This document shows positions 8,296-17,639 of a stretch of 62,199 nucleotides of DNA, in pieces (positions within the stretch are counted from its first letter, which is position 1; every line of letters begins with the position of its first letter). The notes under the pieces were generated by a model. The model saw only the letters and a program-made list of their open reading frames with translations. It did not search any database and had not been told where the DNA came from. Source of the stretch: Litoribacterium kuwaitense (GTDB lineage Bacteria; Bacillota; Bacilli; Bacillales; DSM-28697); the NCBI RefSeq assembly GCF_011058155.1, contig NZ_JAALFC010000022.1, forward strand, positions 1 to 62,199, in the 5' to 3' direction. Made by a program: the position numbers and the translations under genes.

Positions 8296-8310
8296 AAAGG
8301 GGTTTTTAAA

Positions 8311-8763
8311 ATGGACCCAGTTGCTGAAAAATTATCTGTATCAATTCGGCGTTTTCAGCGCAAGACATATGATTTGAAAGGCGCGCTTGGGGAGCATAAT
8401 ATCAATGAAGCGCGAGTGCTCCACATCCTGGCGAAGCGTGGACAGGACGATCTTCGGGTGTCAGAGCTTAGTGACATCATGCGGGTGACGTCACCCTTTA
8501 TTACCCAGCTGCTTCAGCGTTTGGAGGAGCAGGGGTTTATTGTGAAGCATCGATCACCTAAGGATCGCCGTGTCGTCATGATTTCGCTCACCGATGCTGG
8601 TGAGAAGAAAGCGGAAAGCATTCAAATTGTAATGAGTCAGTTTTTTGAGGGACTCGTCGATCATCTTGGTCAGGAAGAAAGCCTACAACTGGCATCCTTG
8701 CTCGATCAAGCTTTTGAGTATGTGGAAGGTCATATTAAACGGCAAGGAGGAAATCATACGTGA
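8311..8763 (+). CDS. MarR-family transcriptional regulator
   Basis: A 150-residue winged-helix regulator. The HTH segment (residues about 45-75: DLRVSELSDIMRVTSPFITQLLQRLEEQG) and the wing (SPKDRRVVMISLTDAGE) are typical of MarR. Its stop overlaps the GTG start of the next gene, so it is translationally coupled to the two ABC exporter subunits downstream and probably represses them until a toxic ligand binds. The palindrome in its own promoter supports autoregulation. The start ATG follows AAAGGGG. The ligand is unknown. Confidence 0.88.
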   Translation: MDPVAEKLSVSIRRFQRKTYDLKGALGEHNINEARVLHILAKRGQDDLRVSELSDIMRVTSPFITQLLQRLEEQGFIVKHRSPKDRRVVMISLTDAGEKKAESIQIVMSQFFEGLVDHLGQEESLQLASLLDQAFEYVEGHIKRQGGNHT

Positions 8764-10484
8764 GGTCGTTGTATCCCTATTTGAAACCTTATCGTCTCCA
8801 AGTTTTTCTCGTCATGCTTTTAACATTGGCAGGCATTATGCTTGAGCTCTATTTACCGACGCTGATGGCAGATGTCGTTGATGTCGGTATTGTCAATCAA
8901 GATGTTGACTATATTTTGCGAACAGGTGGCTTAATGCTCCTTTGTTCTGTTTTGGCGGTCGTGATGACCATTACTGTGACCTTCATTTCCTCACGTGTCG
9001 CGCAAAAGTTTGGTCGTGACGTGCGTCGCGGTCTTTTCGTGCACGTTGAGCAATTTTCGATGCAGGAGTTTGAACGTGTCGGTCCAGCCACGCTTATTAC
9101 AAGGTCAACGAATGATGTGAAGCAAGTACAGGACGTGTTAAACATGCTGTTGCGGATGATGACACGCGCACCATTTATGCTCATTGGCGGGATTATTTTA
9201 GCGGTGTCCAGGGACGCGCAGCTGTCACTTATCTTTTTAACGGCATTGCCTATTTTAGCAGGTCTTATTTTTCTTATTTCTAAAAAGGCCATTCCGTTAT
9301 TTAAATCGATGCAAAAAAAGACAGACCGCCTTAATTTACTGTTGCGTGAGACGCTGATCGGGACACGTGTTGTTCGGGCATTTAACCGCGTTCCTTTTGA
9401 GAAGAAACGTTTTAATGAAGCGAACGAAGCGTTTCGTGATACTGGGATTCGTGTCGGACAAATTTTAGCGTTTATGTTTCCGACGATGATGATTGTTATG
9501 AACTTTACAAGTGTCGCCATCATTTGGTTTGGCGCGCTGCGCGTTGATGCTGGAACGATGCAGATTGGTAATCTCATGGCATTTATGCAATATGGAATGA
9601 TGATTTTATTTTCGTTAGTCATGATGTCGATGGCTTTTGTTATGATTCCGAGAGCGCAAGTGTCTGCGCGCAGGATTTATGAGGTGCTCGATCAAGTTCC
9701 GTCGATTACTGATATCCAAAACAGTGACGTTCCTTCAAAGCAAGGTGTTTTAGAATTTAAACAAGTCACTTTCCGCTATCCAGGGGCGGAGCGTCCGGCG
9801 GTTAAAGATGTATCATTTTCCGTTCGACCTGGTGAAACGACGGCGATTATTGGCAGTACTGGTTCAGGTAAAACGACGCTGCTTCAGCTCATTCCTCGTT
9901 TTTATGATGTAGAACATGGCGAGGTGGTCGTCGATGGCGTGAATGTAAAAAATTGGCCGCAAAAAGAGCTGCGCCAGAGACTTGGGTATGTACCGCAGAA
10001 GGCGTCTCTTTTTACTGGAACGGTCGCAGAAAACATCCGTTTCGGCGATGAAGCCATTCGTGATGAAACAATAAAGGAGGCGCTGGAGATTGCGCAAGCG
10101 TCGTCGTTTATAGAGGAGCGAGAAGACGGTATACATTCCATGATTTCACAAGCAGGTGCGAACTTGTCGGGTGGACAAAAGCAGCGCCTGTCTATTGCGC
10201 GCGCGTTGGCAAGAAAGCCTGCCTTTTATCTGTTTGACGATAGCTTCTCTGCGCTCGACTATCAGACGGATGCGAAGCTGCGCCAGGAGTTAAAGGAAAG
10301 AACAGAGAATGCTGCGATTTTGATCGTGGCCCAGCGTGTAAGTACGGTCGTACAGGCTGATCAGATTATTGTATTGGATGAAGGAAAGGTCGTTGGTATT
10401 GGCACGCATTCGGAGCTGCTCCGCGATAGTTCTGTTTATCAGGAAATCGTCAATTCACAAAAGGCTGAGGAGGTGGGCGCATGA
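8760..10484 (+). CDS. Heterodimeric ABC exporter subunit with degenerate catalytic site (YfiB/TM287-like)
   Basis: A 574-residue half-transporter with a membrane domain (about 1-310) and an ATPase (about 330-574). Walker A is GSTGSGKTT and the signature is LSGGQKQR. After Walker B the catalytic Glu is replaced by Asp (LFDDSFSALD) and the switch His by Gln (VAQRVST). That is the hallmark of the non-catalytic partner in heterodimeric exporters such as TM287/288. The GTG start overlaps the MarR stop, and its stop overlaps the next ATG by 4 bp. The layout resembles the B. subtilis YfiB/YfiC pair. Likely multidrug or toxic-compound efflux under MarR control. Confidence 0.9.
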   Translation: MRSLYPYLKPYRLQVFLVMLLTLAGIMLELYLPTLMADVVDVGIVNQDVDYILRTGGLMLLCSVLAVVMTITVTFISSRVAQKFGRDVRRGLFVHVEQFSMQEFERVGPATLITRSTNDVKQVQDVLNMLLRMMTRAPFMLIGGIILAVSRDAQLSLIFLTALPILAGLIFLISKKAIPLFKSMQKKTDRLNLLLRETLIGTRVVRAFNRVPFEKKRFNEANEAFRDTGIRVGQILAFMFPTMMIVMNFTSVAIIWFGALRVDAGTMQIGNLMAFMQYGMMILFSLVMMSMAFVMIPRAQVSARRIYEVLDQVPSITDIQNSDVPSKQGVLEFKQVTFRYPGAERPAVKDVSFSVRPGETTAIIGSTGSGKTTLLQLIPRFYDVEHGEVVVDGVNVKNWPQKELRQRLGYVPQKASLFTGTVAENIRFGDEAIRDETIKEALEIAQASSFIEEREDGIHSMISQAGANLSGGQKQRLSIARALARKPAFYLFDDSFSALDYQTDAKLRQELKERTENAAILIVAQRVSTVVQADQIIVLDEGKVVGIGTHSELLRDSSVYQEIVNSQKAEEVGA

Positions 10485-12322
10485 AGGAGAATGAGCGAAG
10501 AGGAGGCTCTAGGCCAATGGGAGGACATCCAGGCGGGGCTGCGATGAGGCCTGTGGAGAAGCCGACAGAGTTCAAAAAAACGTTGAAGCGAATGGCTGGG
10601 TATTTAAAGCCGTTTCGTTTCCTTCTCACCCTTGTTGCCATCGCGTCGTTGCTCGGAACGCTGTTTAACGTCATCAGTCCGAAGCTTCTCGGTTTGGCGA
10701 CGACCTCATTGTTTGACAGTTTTACGCGAGGGATCGGCGTGGACTTTTCCTTTATTGGTCAGCTCCTCCTCTTATTGCTTGGCTTATATACGGTGTCGTC
10801 ACTGTTTTTATGGGTGCAGCAATATGTGATGGCTAGCATTTCGCAACGAACCGTAGCGAGTCTCCGTAAAGCGGTTAATGAAAAGCTTTCGCGATTGCCG
10901 CTAAAGTATTTTGACCAAAACGCCCATGGTGATGTACTGAGCCGGGCGGTCAATGATGTCGACAATATTAATACGTCGATGCAGCAGGCGTTGACGCAAG
11001 TGATTACGTCTTTGTTTACGCTGTTGGGCATCATTACGATGATGTTATTTATAAGCCCTGTTTTAACGCTTGTCGTCCTCGTGACCATTCCGCTTTCGAC
11101 ACTGGTGATCAGGAAAGTCACAGGACGATCGCAAAAATATTTTACGCGACAGCAGTCTGAACTTGGTGCGGTTAATGGTCATATTGAGGAAATGTTTAGC
11201 GGTCATCAGGTCGTTAAAGCATACGGGCATGAGGAAAAAGCGATTGAAAAGTTTGACACGATGAACGACAAGCTGTATGAAGCAGGGTGGAAGTCGCAGT
11301 TTATCTCAGGTGTGATGATGCCTTTGATGACGTTTATTGGCAATATAGGCTACGTCCTCGTCAGCATTGCTGGCGGCGTTCTTGTCATTTTTGGGCGCAT
11401 CGCTATTGGAGATGTTCAAGCGTTTATTCAATATACACAGCAAATTTCACAACCGATGGCGCAAGCGGCGGGTATTGCCAATATGATTCAGTCTGGACTG
11501 GCCTCGGCTGAACGTGTGTTTACGCTTCTTGACGAAGAGGAGGAAGTGGCGGAACAGCCGGCAGATATCGATTTAGACGCGCTTGAAGGTCGGATCACTT
11601 TAGACAATGTTGTCTTTAGTTATGAAAAAGGGACGCCGATCATTCAAGGCGTTGATTTAGAGGTTGAGCCGGGACAGATGATTGCAATCGTCGGTCCAAC
11701 GGGAGCTGGAAAAACGACGCTCATCAATTTGTTAATGCGTTTTTACGAATTGGATAGCGGGAGGCTCCTTTTAGACGGTGTCGATGTAAAAACATTGAGC
11801 CGAGAGCAATTAAGGAGTCGGTTTGCGATGGTCCTCCAAGATACGTGGTTATTTCATGGAACCATTCGTGAAAACATTGCTTATGGTCGTGAAGGTGCCA
11901 CCGATGAGGAAATCGTGAAAGCAGCGAAAAATGCGTACGCCGATGATTTTATCCGCACCCTTCCGGATGGCTACGATACGGTGCTCGGTGAAGATGCGTC
12001 CAATATTTCGCAAGGACAGCGACAACTGCTCACGATTGCACGGGCGATGCTTTCCAATCCGCTTATTCTCATTCTCGATGAAGCGACGAGCAACGTCGAT
12101 ACGCGAACAGAGATGAACATCCAAAAAGCGATGAACGAAATTATGAAAAATCGTACAAGCTTTGTCATTGCACACAGACTGTCGACAATCCAAGATGCGG
12201 ATCGCATTCTCGTGATGAATCAGGGAAATATTATTGAACAAGGCTCGCATGAAGCGTTGCTGCAGGAAAATGGCTTTTACGCCGATTTATACAATAGTCA
12301 GTTTGCGGAGCGAGCTGTTTAA
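10481..12322 (+). CDS. Heterodimeric ABC exporter subunit with intact catalytic site (YfiC/TM288-like)
   Basis: A 613-residue partner of the previous gene, with a Gly/Arg/Pro-rich N-terminal extension (about 40 residues), a six-helix membrane domain and an ATPase. Walker A is GPTGAGKTT, Walker B LILDEATSNVD keeps the catalytic Glu, and the switch His is present (VIAHRLST). The signature is the variant ISQGQRQ rather than LSGGQ. In the heterodimer this variant faces the other subunit's Walker A, giving the degenerate site, which fits the Asp and Gln seen in the partner. It closes the MarR operon; a strong terminator follows. Confidence 0.92.
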   Translation: MKENERRGGSRPMGGHPGGAAMRPVEKPTEFKKTLKRMAGYLKPFRFLLTLVAIASLLGTLFNVISPKLLGLATTSLFDSFTRGIGVDFSFIGQLLLLLLGLYTVSSLFLWVQQYVMASISQRTVASLRKAVNEKLSRLPLKYFDQNAHGDVLSRAVNDVDNINTSMQQALTQVITSLFTLLGIITMMLFISPVLTLVVLVTIPLSTLVIRKVTGRSQKYFTRQQSELGAVNGHIEEMFSGHQVVKAYGHEEKAIEKFDTMNDKLYEAGWKSQFISGVMMPLMTFIGNIGYVLVSIAGGVLVIFGRIAIGDVQAFIQYTQQISQPMAQAAGIANMIQSGLASAERVFTLLDEEEEVAEQPADIDLDALEGRITLDNVVFSYEKGTPIIQGVDLEVEPGQMIAIVGPTGAGKTTLINLLMRFYELDSGRLLLDGVDVKTLSREQLRSRFAMVLQDTWLFHGTIRENIAYGREGATDEEIVKAAKNAYADDFIRTLPDGYDTVLGEDASNISQGQRQLLTIARAMLSNPLILILDEATSNVDTRTEMNIQKAMNEIMKNRTSFVIAHRLSTIQDADRILVMNQGNIIEQGSHEALLQENGFYADLYNSQFAERAV

Positions 12323-12336
12323 TGTACCTTTGACAG

Positions 12337-12382
12337 AAGCGTGCAGATAAAGTCAAAAATCACTTTGTCTGCGCGCTTTTTT
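12337..12382 (+). terminator. Intrinsic terminator of the marR-ABC operon
   Basis: A roughly 17-bp stem beginning AAGCGTGCAGA and closing with TCTGCGCGCTT (two wobbles) is followed by T6. Confidence 0.9.
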
Positions 12383-12591
12383 AACAGCAACCGCTTGTTT
12401 TCATAAATGTTTAAAATGATTTGTTCATTTGACCTCAAGACAATGTAAAAATCACTTAGCGCATCGTATATGCCAGAAGGATTTTTGAAACATCCCCTTC
12501 AGAACCTGACTGTTCGTGACGATATGAATGATACCAACTAGACTTGATTTATTAATCGATAACAGAAATATCACGAGTGGAGATGGGTAAG

Positions 12592-14379
12592 ATGCAGACA
12601 TTATTAAAGAGACTAAATATCGGATCAAAGTATGGGCTCGTTTGGGCAGTAGTGACAGTCCTTTTTATCGCTTCAGCTGTTGCTGTCACTTTTTTACTTA
12701 GGACGGTAGAAAACGATATTGAAGCGATGGAACGCCGAGCACAACGTTCCGTAGACATTATTCATCTGCAAGTGAAAATTGCCGAAAAAGAAGCATTGGC
12801 TTATCAATATTTGGCAGAATCAAGTCCTGAATTAATTAAGGACTATAAAAATAAGCAAGGCGAGTTCACTGAAGTGATGAAAGCTCTCAAGCCTAAAATG
12901 GATACAGAAAAAGAGCTGACGCTATATGAAAATATTCGGGCGAATAACCAAGAAGCGGATGACTTATTTCTCGAAGCGATCGGTACGGTCAATGAAGAAA
13001 CGGTACTGACCTTACTTTTAGAATCGACGAAAATGCAAAATTTGACAGAGCAATTGTTAAATGAGTTAGTAGACGAAGTGAAAGATACAAGGCTTGAAGC
13101 GAATGATCATGCCAAAGAGAGTGCAAGCATGACTTTCTGGGTGCTCGTTGGCAGCGTGCTTGCTTCAATTGTGCTGAGCGGTATTCTTTTTGTCATCATC
13201 AATCGGATTGTCAGGCGTCCAATGAATTACGTTGTTGCGACACTTGAACAGATGTCTACGGGTGATTTAACAGTCCCTCTCGTTGAATACGAAGCAAAGG
13301 ATGAAATTGCTAAAATTGCAGCCGCCTTAAATCAGATGGTTCAGCAATTTCGTGACTTAGCCTCTCGCATCCACACGACTTCAGACGAAGTAAGCAGTCA
13401 AGGGTCAATGCTGCAGCTGGCGTCAAGCGAAGTAAACATAGGGGCACAGCAAATTGCGGCATCGATGGAGCAAATGGCCGCGAGTGCGGAGGAACAGGCT
13501 AGTGGAGCGCAAATGATTGCCAGTCTACTGGAGGAGTTGGACAATCAAATCAAAACAGCGAATGAGGCAGGCGATTCTTTAGACGAAGCCTCTCGTCAAG
13601 TATATGAACGCTCGACTGAAGGAAAAGTGAAAATGCAACAGTCGATGGACGACATGACATCAATTCATGAACTTGTTTCTGCAGCGGTTGAAAAGGTGAA
13701 GTATTTGCAACAGCATACAGAAGACATTGGCGATTTGGTTGAGGTCATTAAAGGAATTTCCGAACAGACAAACTTGCTTGCGCTAAATGCCGCCATTGAA
13801 GCATCAAGAGCGGGCGATGCAGGGCGTGGTTTTGCTGTCGTCGCTGAGGAAGTGCGAAAGCTGTCCGAAGAGGTGTCCAAATCTGTCGGAAACATCACTG
13901 AGCGCATCAATGGAATTCAATCTGAAACAAAAAATGTTGTGGACTCTTTGCAAGACGGGTTTGAAAAGGTAGAAGCGGGCACGAAGCAAATGCATGTGAG
14001 CCAAGAGAGTTTTGGTGAAATTAGCGAAGCGATGGAGCAAATGTTGCATCGCATCCAACACATTTCTGAAAGTTTAGCATCAATGACTGACCAGAGCGAT
14101 AAGGTACGTCAGTCTGGTGAAGATATCGCTGCAGCGTCGGAAGAATCTGCCGCAGGGGCAGAAGAAAGTGCTGCTACCGCTGAACAGCAAAGTGCATCTA
14201 TTCAAGAAATGGCAAGCAGCATCGAGACATTGAATGGGTCCGCACAGCGAATGAATGAATCGATGGAAGCTTTTAAAGTAGATCATCAAAAAACGACTCA
14301 CAAGACCTATGAAGAAATGGATGTAAGTGAATTAACGGAAGAACAGGAAAGCGCAACGAAAGACGAAGCACAAGTTTAA
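12592..14379 (+). CDS. Methyl-accepting chemotaxis protein
   Basis: A membrane chemoreceptor that signals to CheA/CheW. TM1 is at about residues 12-36, followed by an extracellular helical sensor domain, TM2 (about 180-203), a HAMP domain (about 203-256) and a long coiled-coil signalling domain. The hairpin tip is the conserved block around residues 387-425 ([20 protein letters not shown]). Glu/Gln-rich methylation helices flank it. The ATG at 12592 has GGAG 9 bp upstream; in-frame GTG 12577 and ATG 12583 have poorer sites. A GACGATAT box at 12518-12525 resembles a sigma-D -10 (GCCGATAT), but its -35 is weak. The ligand is unknown. No chemotaxis operon is nearby, as usual for orphan receptors. 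Confidence 0.93.
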   Translation: MQTLLKRLNIGSKYGLVWAVVTVLFIASAVAVTFLLRTVENDIEAMERRAQRSVDIIHLQVKIAEKEALAYQYLAESSPELIKDYKNKQGEFTEVMKALKPKMDTEKELTLYENIRANNQEADDLFLEAIGTVNEETVLTLLLESTKMQNLTEQLLNELVDEVKDTRLEANDHAKESASMTFWVLVGSVLASIVLSGILFVIINRIVRRPMNYVVATLEQMSTGDLTVPLVEYEAKDEIAKIAAALNQMVQQFRDLASRIHTTSDEVSSQGSMLQLASSEVNIGAQQIAASMEQMAASAEEQASGAQMIASLLEELDNQIKTANEAGDSLDEASRQVYERSTEGKVKMQQSMDDMTSIHELVSAAVEKVKYLQQHTEDIGDLVEVIKGISEQTNLLALNAAIEASRAGDAGRGFAVVAEEVRKLSEEVSKSVGNITERINGIQSETKNVVDSLQDGFEKVEAGTKQMHVSQESFGEISEAMEQMLHRIQHISESLASMTDQSDKVRQSGEDIAAASEESAAGAEESAATAEQQSASIQEMASSIETLNGSAQRMNESMEAFKVDHQKTTHKTYEEMDVSELTEEQESATKDEAQV

Positions 14380-14405
14380 GCAGACGTGTAAACACTTTTA
14401 ATAAA

Positions 14406-14440
14406 ATACATGACTTCAGTGTTGGACTGAAGTCATGTAT
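14406..14440. terminator. Perfect 15-bp hairpin after the chemoreceptor
   Basis: ATACATGACTTCAGT pairs perfectly with ACTGAAGTCATGTAT around a 5-nt loop. There is no T-run directly after it; a T8 run follows 17 bp later behind a small GAC/GTC stem. It is probably the terminator of the chemoreceptor gene. Confidence 0.6.
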
Positions 14441-14505
14441 GAGTGTAGACAACGTCTTTTTTTTGTGTTCTTCTACATCTTTGCGCAACCTTTTCATCAT
14501 TTTCG

Positions 14506-14615
14506 GTCTGACTTGAAAGTCTAGGCGCTAAGGAGAGCGAAGACTCGAATAAAATATTTTGGTTATGAGAGGACGAGTGAGAGTGTTTGTTATGAAAGCG
14601 TTTGTTAACAGGCTG
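14506..14615. repeat. Dispersed intergenic repeat, copy 2
   Basis: This aligns with the reverse complement of the tandem copies at 25452-25691. Shared blocks in order are AGTCTAGGCG, GACTCGAATA, TTATGAGAGGACGAG, ATGAAAGCGTTTGTTAACAG and GGCTG. It is non-coding and follows the chemoreceptor terminator. Confidence 0.7.
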
Positions 14616-14722
14616 TAATTATGTTTTTCAAAAAATGAGGCATCCTAAAAGGAAAAGCAAAGTTTGAGTAGAAACGAATAAAGGGAAATGAACGAAGTGG
14701 TAAATAAAAAGTAATTTCGCTC

Positions 14723-14749
14723 TTGACAAAATACCCGATGGGGTATAAA
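14723..14749 (+). promoter_or_regulatory. cstR promoter with CsoR/CstR-type operator
   Basis: TTGACA (14723-14728) and TATAAA (14744-14749, short 15-bp spacer) bracket the 16-bp inverted repeat ATACCCGATGGGGTAT (14731-14746). Its half-site ATACCC/GGGTAT is the form known for CsoR/CstR repressors, so repressor binding would block RNA polymerase. Confidence 0.75.
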
Positions 14750-14794
14750 GTGTTTATAGCAAGTTTTTGAGATGACAAAGGAGGTGTGAGCGGT

Positions 14795-15055
14795 ATGGAG
14801 TATGATGCAAAGGTGATCAATCGAGTGAAGCGAATCGAAGGGCAGGTACGCGGACTCATCAGCATGATGGAAGAAGGAAAAGACTGCCGAGAAGTTGTTC
14901 CTCAGATGACTGCTGTTCGAAATGCGATTGACCGAACCGCTGCCGTAGTTGTCAGCAAAAACTTGGAGCAATGTATCCGTGAGGAAAAAGATAATGGTCA
15001 AAACGCCGAACAATTAATTCAAGAAGCAGTCAATATGCTCGTAAAGAGCCGCTAA
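14795..15055 (+). CDS. cstR: CstR-like persulfide-sensing repressor (CsoR family)
   Basis: An 86-residue all-helical CsoR/FrmR-family repressor. The ATG at 14795 is 8 bp after AAAGGAGGTG; the GTG at 14786 overlaps that site. It has cysteines at exactly residues 31 and 60, the pair that forms di- to tetrasulfide links in Staphylococcus aureus CstR. The residue that is His in copper-sensing CsoR is not obvious, which favours sulfur sensing over copper. An operator of the right type overlaps its promoter, and the persulfide dioxygenase and TusA genes follow. It resembles B. subtilis YrkD. Expected effect: derepression by polysulfide or persulfide. Confidence 0.87.
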   Translation: MEYDAKVINRVKRIEGQVRGLISMMEEGKDCREVVPQMTAVRNAIDRTAAVVVSKNLEQCIREEKDNGQNAEQLIQEAVNMLVKSR

Positions 15056-15071
15056 GTTTTAAATGAGCAAT

Positions 15072-15108
15072 AAAAAGGGACTTACTGAAAAAGGCTAGCC
15101 CTTTTTTT
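15072..15108 (+). terminator. Terminator after cstR
   Basis: AAAAAGGG pairs with CCCTTTTT, with an inner CT/AG extension, and T7 follows. It separates cstR from the dioxygenase gene, or leaves only readthrough. Confidence 0.65.
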
Positions 15109-15120
15109 ACAACAAAATTT

Positions 15121-15136
15121 ATACCCCAACCCGTAT
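15121..15136 (+). promoter_or_regulatory. Possible second CstR half-operator before the persulfide dioxygenase
   Basis: ATACCCCAACCCGTAT keeps one full half-site (ATACCCC) and the outer GTAT of the other. It lies 216 bp upstream of the dioxygenase start and could mark a second CstR-controlled promoter. The right half is poor. Confidence 0.3.
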
Positions 15137-15351
15137 TAGTATAAACCTTTAAGTGAACAAGTTGTTGTTGGAAAAAGATAACGACCATTGCTTGATGCAG
15201 ATGATGTTTAAGTGCTGATTTCTTAGGTCATTCACGCTCTATGAGTGACTATGCTTTCAACCTTAGGGAGTCAGCGCTCTGAAAGGCAACATGAATGTGT
15301 TTATTTAATAAGAGGAAAATAATGAACAACAATTGAAAGGGGAATGTACAC

Positions 15352-16479
15352 ATGGCAAAAACGATCGAGCCACAACAACTCATGGAGCGTATGCTATCTA
15401 AGCAAAAAACGACTGTTCTCGATGTGAGAGCAACAGATGTCTTTGAAGAGTGGAAGCTTGAAGGGGAAGCTTTTGATGTCATTAATGAACCGTATGTCAA
15501 TTTACTGGACGATGTGTCTGCGCTTGAAGGACGGTTGAACAAAGATGATGAAGTGGTTGTCATTTGTAATAGAGGAAACTCGTCCACGCTCGTTGTTGAG
15601 CAACTCGAAGCAAATGGCTATACAAATGTGGTAGAAGCCACAGGCGGGATGTCTGCTTGGGGAGAATATTTATACCGCGTAAAAATCAGTGACTTAAAAG
15701 ACGGCGGAGCCCTTTATCAATTTGTCCGTTCAGGTAAAGGATGCCTTTCCTACATGGTTGTTGCTGACGGCAAAGCGGTTGTTGTTGATGCTGCAAGAAT
15801 GACTGAAGTGTATGAAGCATTTGCTGAAGAACAAGGTGTTGAGATTACGCACGTCATTGATACGCACCTTCATGCTGACCATATCTCTGGTGGACGTTCA
15901 CTGGCTGCTAAAACAGGTGCGACGTATTTATTACCAGAAGGCGATGCAGGTGAGGTCACTTACAGCTTTACCCCGCTTGAAGAAGGAAAAGATATTCAAT
16001 TGGGTTCATCCGCTGTGACTGTTCGACCAATGCACTCACCAGGACACACACCGGGAAGTACATCATTGATGGTAGACGATCGTTTCATCTTAACTGGTGA
16101 TATTTTGTTTTTAGCTTCCATTGGTCGTCCTGACTTAGCTGGTAAAGCGGAAGCTTGGGCGGACAATTTGTATACAACATTGCAAGAGAAGTTAATGTCT
16201 CTTCCAGAACACCTTTACGTGCTTCCGGGGCATTTTGCTGAAACGACAGAACTCAATGATCAAGGCGCTGTTGTTGCCGAACTTGGTGACATTAAGAAAA
16301 ATAACAACGGGCTGAACGTTAAAGAAGAACAAGCATTTCACCGCATGGTTACGGAAAATCTTCCTCCACAGCCGAATGCCTATCAAGATATTCGTATGGT
16401 GAATATGGGGAAACAAACTCCGGATGCAGACCAGCAAAAAGAGATGGAATCAGGACCGAACCGTTGTGCAGTTAACTAA
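15352..16479 (+). CDS. Rhodanese-persulfide dioxygenase fusion (CstB/YrkH-like)
   Basis: A 375-residue two-domain protein for sulfide detoxification. Residues about 5-110 are a rhodanese domain with active-site Cys72 in ICNRGNSST. Residues about 118-350 are a metallo-beta-lactamase persulfide dioxygenase, with the iron-site motif THLHADH, then SPGHTPGS, LTGDIL and LPGH. The family oxidises glutathione- or low-molecular-weight persulfide to sulfite, and the rhodanese passes sulfane sulfur on as thiosulfate. The domain order (rhodanese first) matches B. subtilis YrkH rather than S. aureus CstB, which has its rhodanese domain at the C-terminus. The ATG is preceded by AAAGGGGA. tusA follows 34 bp later. 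Control by the CstR upstream is likely. Confidence 0.9.
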   Translation: MAKTIEPQQLMERMLSKQKTTVLDVRATDVFEEWKLEGEAFDVINEPYVNLLDDVSALEGRLNKDDEVVVICNRGNSSTLVVEQLEANGYTNVVEATGGMSAWGEYLYRVKISDLKDGGALYQFVRSGKGCLSYMVVADGKAVVVDAARMTEVYEAFAEEQGVEITHVIDTHLHADHISGGRSLAAKTGATYLLPEGDAGEVTYSFTPLEEGKDIQLGSSAVTVRPMHSPGHTPGSTSLMVDDRFILTGDILFLASIGRPDLAGKAEAWADNLYTTLQEKLMSLPEHLYVLPGHFAETTELNDQGAVVAELGDIKKNNNGLNVKEEQAFHRMVTENLPPQPNAYQDIRMVNMGKQTPDADQQKEMESGPNRCAVN

Positions 16480-16513
16480 AAAATATCGCTATAAACAAAT
16501 CTGAGGAGGAATA

Positions 16514-16753
16514 ATGATGAATTCAACGAAAGTATTAGATGCAAAAGGCTTGGCATGTCCAATGCCGATCGTTCGAGCGAAAAAAGCGATGGCTGAGCTG
16601 GAGCCAGGTCAAGTATTGGAAATCCACACGACAGATGTAGGCTCAAAAAGCGACTTAGTCGCATGGGCAAAGTCTGGCGGACACACGCTCTTGCAAAATG
16701 ATGAAGAAGGCGGAGCTTTCCGTTTCTGGATTGAAAAAGGAAACCAAGGGTAA
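16514..16753 (+). CDS. TusA-family sulfur carrier protein (YrkI-like)
   Basis: A 79-residue sulfurtransferase carrier. The signature CPMPIVRAKK holds the persulfide-carrying cysteine (Cys15), and the fold length matches the family. It starts at ATG 16514 just after AGGAGGAATA; an adjacent ATG at 16517 is equally possible. It sits right behind the rhodanese-dioxygenase gene, so it probably exchanges sulfane sulfur with that rhodanese domain. It ends the sulfur module, with a terminator about 110 bp later. Confidence 0.9.
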   Translation: MMNSTKVLDAKGLACPMPIVRAKKAMAELEPGQVLEIHTTDVGSKSDLVAWAKSGGHTLLQNDEEGGAFRFWIEKGNQG

Positions 16754-16864
16754 ATTACACGTAATCGTATCAATAAGGAAGATAAGACTTTTAAAAAGAG
16801 TAAGCGCAATGACTTCTAAGATGAATGAGCTAGACAAATAAAGATTAAGTTGTCTACACTATGG

Positions 16865-16900
16865 AGCGACAGGAAATCATCTGTCGCTTTCTTTATTTTC
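16865..16900 (+). terminator. Intrinsic terminator of the sulfur module
   Basis: AGCGACAG pairs with CTGTCGCT around an 8-nt loop, followed by a T-rich stretch. Confidence 0.85.
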
Positions 16901-16964
16901 ATCAAATCTTCATAAACGATTGATATGCTTATGATGTTATGTATAGCGAGGATGGAGGTAGAGG

Positions 16965-17639
16965 ATGCCGTCAGCATGGGTTTTTGGTCCATTTGTGATT
17001 CAAGATCGTCTTGTTTATATCGTAGCTAGTTTTGTTTTAGCGCTTTTATTTTATCGTTTGGTAGCGAATCCTTTCCCTAAAGATAAGGTGAAGCAACATA
17101 TTGACCAATGGTTTTCACTGCTCTTTACGTTTATTGTGATTCTTTGGGTAGCTAAAATCATTGTCCATTTTGATGTCTTCCTGGCGGATTTCAGGTCAAT
17201 TCTTGCCTATCCAGCGGATGTCACATCATTGTACATTGCGATCGTGGCTGTCTTTTTGTATACAGCGATTAAGCATCCTCTAAAGTCAAAAGAGAGGATG
17301 ATGCAATGGTATTCGTGGTTGTACATGCTGTTGGCAACCTTGTTTATTTATCATTTTTATCAACTCATTTGGGAAGATGCGAATGCGTCGATCAGTACGG
17401 TAGGCGTGACGGTGGCGCTGCTCGTTTTCGTCACCTTGATTGAGAATCGCGCAATAGCGACAGTTGTGATGGGGGTAGGCTGGGCGGCTAGTTCATTTAT
17501 CATTTCTTTTTTTCTCAGTGTGCCCTTCTTCCATTTTCCCGTAGATAAATGGTTTTATGCGCTCGTGCTCATCTGCTTATTTGCAATTTTATTATTACAA
17601 CGACGGAGGGAAACTTCATGGAATCGACGCTCGACTTAA
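16965..17639 (+). CDS. Polytopic membrane protein of a thiol-redox operon, function unknown
   Basis: A 224-residue protein with about seven hydrophobic segments and a basic tail (RRRETSWNRRST). I do not recognise a named family. Its 3' end overlaps the CcdA-like gene by 22 bp, and a ResA-like gene follows, so it probably works with them in moving reducing power across the membrane or in maturing an exported thiol protein. It starts at ATG after GGAGGTAGAGG. There is no Cys pair in the visible sequence, so it is unlikely to be the electron carrier itself. Confidence 0.75.
   Translation: MPSAWVFGPFVIQDRLVYIVASFVLALLFYRLVANPFPKDKVKQHIDQWFSLLFTFIVILWVAKIIVHFDVFLADFRSILAYPADVTSLYIAIVAVFLYTAIKHPLKSKERMMQWYSWLYMLLATLFIYHFYQLIWEDANASISTVGVTVALLVFVTLIENRAIATVVMGVGWAASSFIISFFLSVPFFHFPVDKWFYALVLICLFAILLLQRRRETSWNRRST

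Noticed and set aside
8909-9622. A 237-codon - strand ORF inside the ABC exporter gene
   Set aside because: It lies entirely within a gene with full ABC transporter motifs, so it is a shadow frame.
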